Of a stretch of 64,000 nt of DNA, positions 59,599-64,000 are shown piece by piece. The translations under genes and the position numbers were made by a program. Each line of letters opens with the position of its first letter. Position 1 is the stretch's first letter. The notes under the pieces were generated by a model. That model was not told the DNA's origin, did no database searches, and saw nothing but the letters and a program-made list of their open reading frames with translations. Origin of the DNA: Flavobacterium gyeonganense (GTDB lineage: Bacteria; Bacteroidota; Bacteroidia; Flavobacteriales; Flavobacteriaceae). The DNA is taken from contig NZ_CP121112.1 of the NCBI RefSeq assembly GCF_029625295.1, forward strand, positions 248,001 through 312,000. The letters run 5' to 3'.

Positions 59599-60678
59599 TT
59601 ATTTTAAACCTGCTTTTGTTTCTTTAATGGTTTTTAAATTACTTTCAGATAAAGCATTTCCGTCGAAGAAAGAAACTCCAATTGCTCCGTTTTCTTTTGC
59701 AAGTAAAATAGCTTCTTTCAATTCCTTATCATTTTTCAAGCCCGGAATATAAATTCCTGTATTGATTTTCGTTTTCTTATCTTCTAAATCAGCAACGCCC
59801 TGTTTTGTAGCATAACCCACCCAGTCAATTTCTTCATCGTAAAAGCTATGGTAAATCATTGGGTAAACTTCATCAATATTCCACTTGTCCCAACGCTGGC
59901 GCACCATGTGATCTGCCATTTCAGGATAAGGAAAAACGGCCGCCGTTAATTGTTTGTTGTGTTGGTGTGCAATTTTGTATGCATCATCAACAACGGCTTT
60001 AATCGCATTGAGTCTGAAGTTTTTCCACTCCATATCGATGGAAGTATTATGACTCTCTTTTGGATTTTTATGATGTATTTTTTCAAATGCTTTTACACAT
60101 TCGTCACAATAACAGAAATCAAACTGAGGCAACTCTACATCCTGAACAAGATTGTATTTTGGCAATAAGCTGATTGGTAAAAAGATGTCCGGAAAGCGGA
60201 TATAATCTAAATGAACACTTTCGATTCCTTCAACTTTTGCCAGTTCTTCGACTAAATGCAAAACGTGATTTCTAGATTCTTTTCTTGTAGGACAAAGCCA
60301 TTGGTAATAATCGACATAAGGGCGATTATCAAAACAGGATTTTCCTTCTTTACTAACCTGATACCAGTCCGGATGCTGTAATGCAACTGAATCTCCGGGT
60401 CTGTTTATCGCCATAATCCAGGCATGCACTTTTAGACCTTCTTTTGTAGCTAAAGGCGCTATTCGTTTTAAAAGTTTTGGATCTGTTCCTGTATTAATTA
60501 ATACTTCGTCAATTCCTCCGTCTTTGTATTTTTTAAATTCTTTTGTATAGTCCGCATCAGATTTTTTAGCATCTGCAGAAGTCCAGACTCCAAATTTAAA
60601 AGTAGTTTGTTCTTCTTTTTTACCACATGAAAGAACACTAATTGCCAGTAAAAAAAATAATAGTTTTGTTAGTTTCAT
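59599..60678 (-). CDS. GHL10-like putative glycosidase lipoprotein
   Basis: This 359-aa protein has a lipoprotein signal (LLAISVLSC, Cys18). It is a TIM-barrel protein of the type found in glycosyl-hydrolase-like family 10/DUF4015 proteins: FGVWTSADAKK, GIDEVLINTGTD, GLKVHAWIMAINRPGD, SVHLDYIRFPD (likely acidic site), FCYCDECVKAFEKIH, TAAVFPYPEM, and VYPMIYHSFYDEEIDWVGY. No enzyme activity is established for closely similar proteins that I recognise. Its place between aspartylglucosaminidase and GH18 in a tight operon (2-bp gap to GH18) suggests it acts on an N-glycan or its stub, perhaps on GlcNAc-Asn/peptide or chitobiose. Confidence 0.75.
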   Translation of the reverse strand: MKLTKLLFFLLAISVLSCGKKEEQTTFKFGVWTSADAKKSDADYTKEFKKYKDGGIDEVLINTGTDPKLLKRIAPLATKEGLKVHAWIMAINRPGDSVALQHPDWYQVSKEGKSCFDNRPYVDYYQWLCPTRKESRNHVLHLVEELAKVEGIESVHLDYIRFPDIFLPISLLPKYNLVQDVELPQFDFCYCDECVKAFEKIHHKNPKESHNTSIDMEWKNFRLNAIKAVVDDAYKIAHQHNKQLTAAVFPYPEMADHMVRQRWDKWNIDEVYPMIYHSFYDEEIDWVGYATKQGVADLEDKKTKINTGIYIPGLKNDKELKEAILLAKENGAIGVSFFDGNALSESNLKTIKETKAGLK

Positions 60679-60680
60679 AT

Positions 60681-61826
60681 TTAATTTCTTTGTTTTGTTT
60701 GACCTGCACTTTGGTACAATTTGTTTAATAACTCCTGTTTATTGTCTAAACTATATTCCCAAAACATAGCCCCGCCTAATTTTTTCTGTTTAATAAATGC
60801 CGTCTTTAAAGCAATTTCTTTTGGAGTTTCATAAGAAATAAAAATATTGTCCTGGGCATTCCATAAATAAGATGCTTTTGCCGAATTATCATATAATTCC
60901 TGAAATTTTCCTGATTTTATTTCCGCAGCAATTTCCCAGGATGACACAATAGCACTACCCGTTAAAGCTGACTGATATAAACCATTATTTAGCGGTGTTA
61001 CTTTTTCCCACTTTCTTCCATAAAAAGGGATTCCTAAAATAAGCTTGTGAGCAGGTACACCTTCTTTGAAGAATCTATCTACTGACTCACTAATACTGTT
61101 TCCTCCAAATTTTTCTTCTTTTGAAGGGTATAAATTAGCGTGATGTCCTGTTTGATAGAACCAGCCATTATAAAAATCGTAGCACATCAGATTTATAAAA
61201 TCCAGATATTGATGTGCTTTTTTTAAATCAGTATGATTGATATATTCCTGATCTGTTGCTGCTGCAATAGAGAGTAAATAATGCTTATTATCTACCTTAG
61301 TTTCAATTTCCAATTGTTTACGCAATTCGCCTAATAGTAAAGTAAAATTTTCTTTGTCTGAAGGTCTGAAAGCATTATCCTCTGCGCGTTGTCCTGGAAA
61401 TTCCCAATCGATATCAATTCCGTCAAAACCATAAGTTTTCATTAGTTTAACAGCACTTTTAGCAAATTTTTCTCTTGATTGAGCATAAGCAGCTATATTT
61501 GAAAATTGATCTGACCAAACCCAACCGCCGATAGAATACAATATTTTTAAACCGGGATTTTGCTTTTTAAGCGCCATTATACTTTCTATTTTCGCTTTAT
61601 CAGTAGCCAGCTCAAACTGAACATTACCATCAACAATATTAGCAAAGGCATAATTAAGGTGAGTCAACTTGCCTGCATCAATTTTTGACAGATCAAAATT
61701 CTCATAGCCGGCAGCATATCCAATTATTTTAAAATCCTCTTTGGGCTTATTTTGTTTTCTTTCTAATGAAGAACAAGCAAAAAAAGCGCTAATAATCAGG
61801 ATTGAAAAAACTGATTTAATTGCCAT
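60681..61826 (-). CDS. GH18 family glycosidase lipoprotein (chitinase/ENGase-like)
   Basis: The start is taken at 61826, giving a lipoprotein signal (SILIISAFFACSS, Cys18); an upstream ATG at 61850 adds only eight residues. The GH18 barrel has KILYSIGGW, the catalytic DGIDIDWE (Asp138, Asp140, Glu142), LMCYDFYNGWF and GIPFYGRKW, with GGAMFWEYSLD at the end and a chitinase-insertion-like region. The presence of the insertion favours a chitinase/chitobiosidase-type enzyme; within this locus an endo-beta-N-acetylglucosaminidase or di-N-acetylchitobiase-like role on the core GlcNAc2 is also possible. Confidence 0.88.
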   Translation of the reverse strand: MAIKSVFSILIISAFFACSSLERKQNKPKEDFKIIGYAAGYENFDLSKIDAGKLTHLNYAFANIVDGNVQFELATDKAKIESIMALKKQNPGLKILYSIGGWVWSDQFSNIAAYAQSREKFAKSAVKLMKTYGFDGIDIDWEFPGQRAEDNAFRPSDKENFTLLLGELRKQLEIETKVDNKHYLLSIAAATDQEYINHTDLKKAHQYLDFINLMCYDFYNGWFYQTGHHANLYPSKEEKFGGNSISESVDRFFKEGVPAHKLILGIPFYGRKWEKVTPLNNGLYQSALTGSAIVSSWEIAAEIKSGKFQELYDNSAKASYLWNAQDNIFISYETPKEIALKTAFIKQKKLGGAMFWEYSLDNKQELLNKLYQSAGQTKQRN

Positions 61827-61876
61827 ATTATATTGTTTAAAATGAATCATTACTGATAAATTATCTAATTGCTTTT

Positions 61877-62944
61877 TTATTTTAAAAACTGACCATCTTC
61901 TTTTATGATAAAAGTTTGGTTTGAAAAAGGACTTTTTACCAAAATATTATATCCCGAAGAATGATTTTCTAATATAGGTTTTAAAACTTTACCATCGACT
62001 TTGATTGTTTCTTTCGTTAAATCCGTTAATGCTTTTGCCCAGACTTTATTTTTTTGATAATATTCTTTTTGAGCCCGATATAAATTATAGAGCTCCCATT
62101 TTACTTTTTCGTCCTGCGGAATTGTAAAAGTGTCTTTTTCCTCTTTCGAAGAAAAATAAACATATCCCCACTTTTCAGGTTCATGCATATTAATTACGCC
62201 CATTGGCGACCAGACCCAGTTGTACTCAGGCAGAAATTTTCCGTCAGCATCTTTTTTTCGTTCGTATTTACCATCAACAACTGTATGCTGCCAGTTTACT
62301 CTTGAGAAATTAACGCGCCAGAATTTATCTGCCGGCACATTATTTTCGTTGTAAGATTTTTTATAAGATGCCCAGGGAATTGCCATTTCTAAAACCCAAC
62401 CTTCATCAGTATCATTTGGGTTATTAAGCGTTCCGATGATTTTTACCGCCGATTTCAGACCTGGAATATTCCAGTCGTTTAAAACAACATTATCATTTTC
62501 TCTGTAAGGTTTTGACAAAAACAAATCCCAGGCTGTATTTAAAGCATTTATCTCTAATTCATAATAATTAAAAGTGTCGCCGTCGGGATCAATAAAAACT
62601 TCAAAATCGTTGTTGTAAAAAATAATCGTGTCACGTTGTTTTAAATTGGCCCAAACATGCGGTTCATCAATTTTTGCTAAAATATAAAAATTGGTTTCAT
62701 CCCAGAGCATTTTAACTTTTGTTGCATATTTTGGTTTAATATTGTTTTCGATATCTTCAAAGAGATCTGTCCAATCTGCTTTGCTCCATGATGGATCAGA
62801 TTCGTCACCGTCAATAACAATAGGAGTTGTGATTTTTGAGGCTGTGTACGTTTTAGGCACAATTGTTTTTTTCTTCGGCTGCGAAAAAACGAGCGCCGAA
62901 GAAAAAACTAAAACAATTGTTAACCACTTAAATTTTAGAAACAT
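61877..62944 (-). CDS. Carbohydrate-binding family 9-like protein
   Basis: This 355-aa protein has a signal peptide ending at SALVFSQ. It contains one CBM9-like beta-sandwich (PIVIDGDESDPSWSKADWTD; VKMLWDETNFYILAKIDEPH; NDFEVFIDPDGDTFNYYELE; WVLEMAIPWASY; WRVNFSRVNWQ), and then a short C-terminal region with SPMGVINMHEPEKWGYVYF. No catalytic motif is seen. Such proteins occur in many Bacteroidota glycan loci next to glycosidases; they may bind sugars in the periplasm or at the surface, but their role is not known. It is between GH130 (8 bp upstream) and GH18 in the operon. Confidence 0.85.
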   Translation of the reverse strand: MFLKFKWLTIVLVFSSALVFSQPKKKTIVPKTYTASKITTPIVIDGDESDPSWSKADWTDLFEDIENNIKPKYATKVKMLWDETNFYILAKIDEPHVWANLKQRDTIIFYNNDFEVFIDPDGDTFNYYELEINALNTAWDLFLSKPYRENDNVVLNDWNIPGLKSAVKIIGTLNNPNDTDEGWVLEMAIPWASYKKSYNENNVPADKFWRVNFSRVNWQHTVVDGKYERKKDADGKFLPEYNWVWSPMGVINMHEPEKWGYVYFSSKEEKDTFTIPQDEKVKWELYNLYRAQKEYYQKNKVWAKALTDLTKETIKVDGKVLKPILENHSSGYNILVKSPFSNQTFIIKEDGQFLK

Positions 62945-62952
62945 GGATTTTT

Positions 62953-63918
62953 TTATAAACTATTATCTTTTGTAAACTGAATTACTTCGCTTAATTTTCC
63001 GAAAGCAATCGCAACTGCTGTATCTGCTGCACCATAATAAACGGTTAATTTATCTTCTTCTGTATCATGCAAAGCAGCACATGGGAAAACTACGTTTGGC
63101 ACATCTCCCACCATTTCATAAATCTCTGCAGGTCCTAATAAATAAGGCTGTGTTCTGTATTTTACTTTATCTGGAGAATCTACCTCTAAAAGTGCTGATC
63201 CCATTGCGTAACGGAAACCGTTGCAGGTATTGATAACTCCGTGATAGATCATTAACCAGCCTTCGTTAGTTAAAATAGGAATTGGTCCTGCTCCTACTTT
63301 TGTACACTGCCATGCGCTTTGCTCAAACGGACTTGGTTTCATTACTAATCTGTGTTCGCCCCAGTATTTCATGTCTGGGCTGTAACTGATCCATATATCT
63401 CCAAAAGGCGTATGTCCGTTATCACTCGGACGGCTTAGCATGGCATATTTCCCATTTATTTTTTGTGGAAATAAAACACCGTTTCTGTTGAAGGGTAAAA
63501 AGGCATTTTCGCATTGAAAAAATTCTTTAAAATCGAACGTGTAGCCAATACCAATTGTTGGGCCATTATAGCCATTACACCAGGTAATCCAGTAACGGTC
63601 TTCTATAAAAACCACACGCGGATCGTATTTATAGGCAGATTCGATCATTTCAGTATTACCTGACTGCATTACAATTGGTTCATGATTAATATCCCAATCG
63701 ATTCCGTTTTTACTAAATCCGGCAAAAACATTCATTTGAACCGCTTTATTATCACATCTGAAAACTCCCGCAAATCCTTCTTCAAAAGGAACTACTGCAC
63801 TGTTAAAAATACTATTTGAAGATGGAATCGCATATCTGTTGATAATTGGATTTTCAGAATATCTCCACATTACATCTTTACTGTTTTCGGGTCTGTCTTG
63901 CCAAGGAATACTGCTCAT
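62953..63918 (-). CDS. GH130 beta-1,4-mannosyl-N-acetylglucosamine phosphorylase-like
   Basis: This 321-aa protein lacks a signal peptide, as expected for a cytosolic phosphorylase. The five-bladed propeller has [40 protein letters not shown], the catalytic Asp region [57 protein letters not shown] and [16 protein letters not shown]. The pattern is closest to the GH130 branch that phosphorolyses Man-beta-1,4-GlcNAc, the core disaccharide of N-glycans, to mannose 1-phosphate and GlcNAc. It is the first gene of the operon in view and gives the best evidence that the locus serves N-glycans. Confidence 0.92.
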   Translation of the reverse strand: MSSIPWQDRPENSKDVMWRYSENPIINRYAIPSSNSIFNSAVVPFEEGFAGVFRCDNKAVQMNVFAGFSKNGIDWDINHEPIVMQSGNTEMIESAYKYDPRVVFIEDRYWITWCNGYNGPTIGIGYTFDFKEFFQCENAFLPFNRNGVLFPQKINGKYAMLSRPSDNGHTPFGDIWISYSPDMKYWGEHRLVMKPSPFEQSAWQCTKVGAGPIPILTNEGWLMIYHGVINTCNGFRYAMGSALLEVDSPDKVKYRTQPYLLGPAEIYEMVGDVPNVVFPCAALHDTEEDKLTVYYGAADTAVAIAFGKLSEVIQFTKDNSL

Positions 63919-64000
63919 TTTTTTATTTTTTTATTGTTTTTTATTTTTATTCTCTCTGTTTTGTCATCCTGACGAAGGAAGGCTCTTCGTAAGTGACTCC
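63919..64000. other. Right window edge: GH130 upstream region with start of a palindromic element
   Basis: The first 45 bases are T-rich and hold no clear promoter. From about 63959 GTCATCCTGACGAAGGAAGG begins, resembling the left arm of the element at 58294; it is cut by the window edge. Confidence 0.5.

Overview
The window looks like a chromosomal segment of a Flavobacterium-type Bacteroidota. It has two SusC/SusD pairs, many Sec or lipoprotein signal peptides on glycosidases, TAnnTTTG-type promoters, low GC, and a type II-C CRISPR locus with a very large (1472 aa) Cas9. No rRNA or tRNA genes were seen.

Layout. (1) About 1-20.9 kb is a xylan utilisation locus. It holds a GH115 (cut by the window edge), a CE6-CE1-CE1 multi-esterase (frameshifted), an SGNH lipoprotein, SusD/SusC, a GH43 remnant, a GH10 xylanase lipoprotein (frameshifted), a GH67 alpha-glucuronidase and a LacI-type regulator (frameshifted); divergent from these are a GH3 beta-xylosidase and a transketolase. 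Four copies of a LacI-like operator (CAATCGGTTG core) sit in front of susC, GH67 and GH3. Together the genes would strip acetyl, feruloyl and methylglucuronyl groups from xylan, cut the backbone, import the oligomers and pass xylose to the pentose phosphate pathway. (2) 21-28.8 kb is ordinary sequence: a lipoprotein, a CPA2-type cation/proton antiporter, a flavin monooxygenase with an N-terminal DnaJ-like zinc motif, and a multi-PAS histidine kinase (frameshifted). (3) 29-38.2 kb is a type II-C CRISPR-Cas locus with an uncommon order: cas1-cas2 on the + strand, an IS200-like Y1 (RAYT) transposase with its REP palindromes, a duplicated trailer, a 33-repeat array, cas9 on the - strand, and a divergent tracrRNA. 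The leader carries a second anti-repeat that forms a perfect 20-bp inverted repeat with the first CRISPR repeat. (4) 38.2-63.9 kb, all on the - strand, is an N-glycoprotein degradation locus: GH130, CBM9-like protein, GH18, a GHL10-like lipoprotein, aspartylglucosaminidase, GH20, GH35, GH29, GH92, GH3, SusC/SusD, PNGase F (frameshifted), a sialidase-like protein and an M28 peptidase. In combination they can release N-glycans from protein or from Asn, trim them from the non-reducing end, import the core and phosphorolyse the Man-GlcNAc core.

Several otherwise intact genes are broken by single-base indels, most of them in A/T homopolymers. This looks more like sequence error than decay, and each case is described under its gene. 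The most unusual structures are in the CRISPR region: the leader anti-repeat, the in-frame REP palindromes inside the RAYT gene, and the tandem duplication of the array end.
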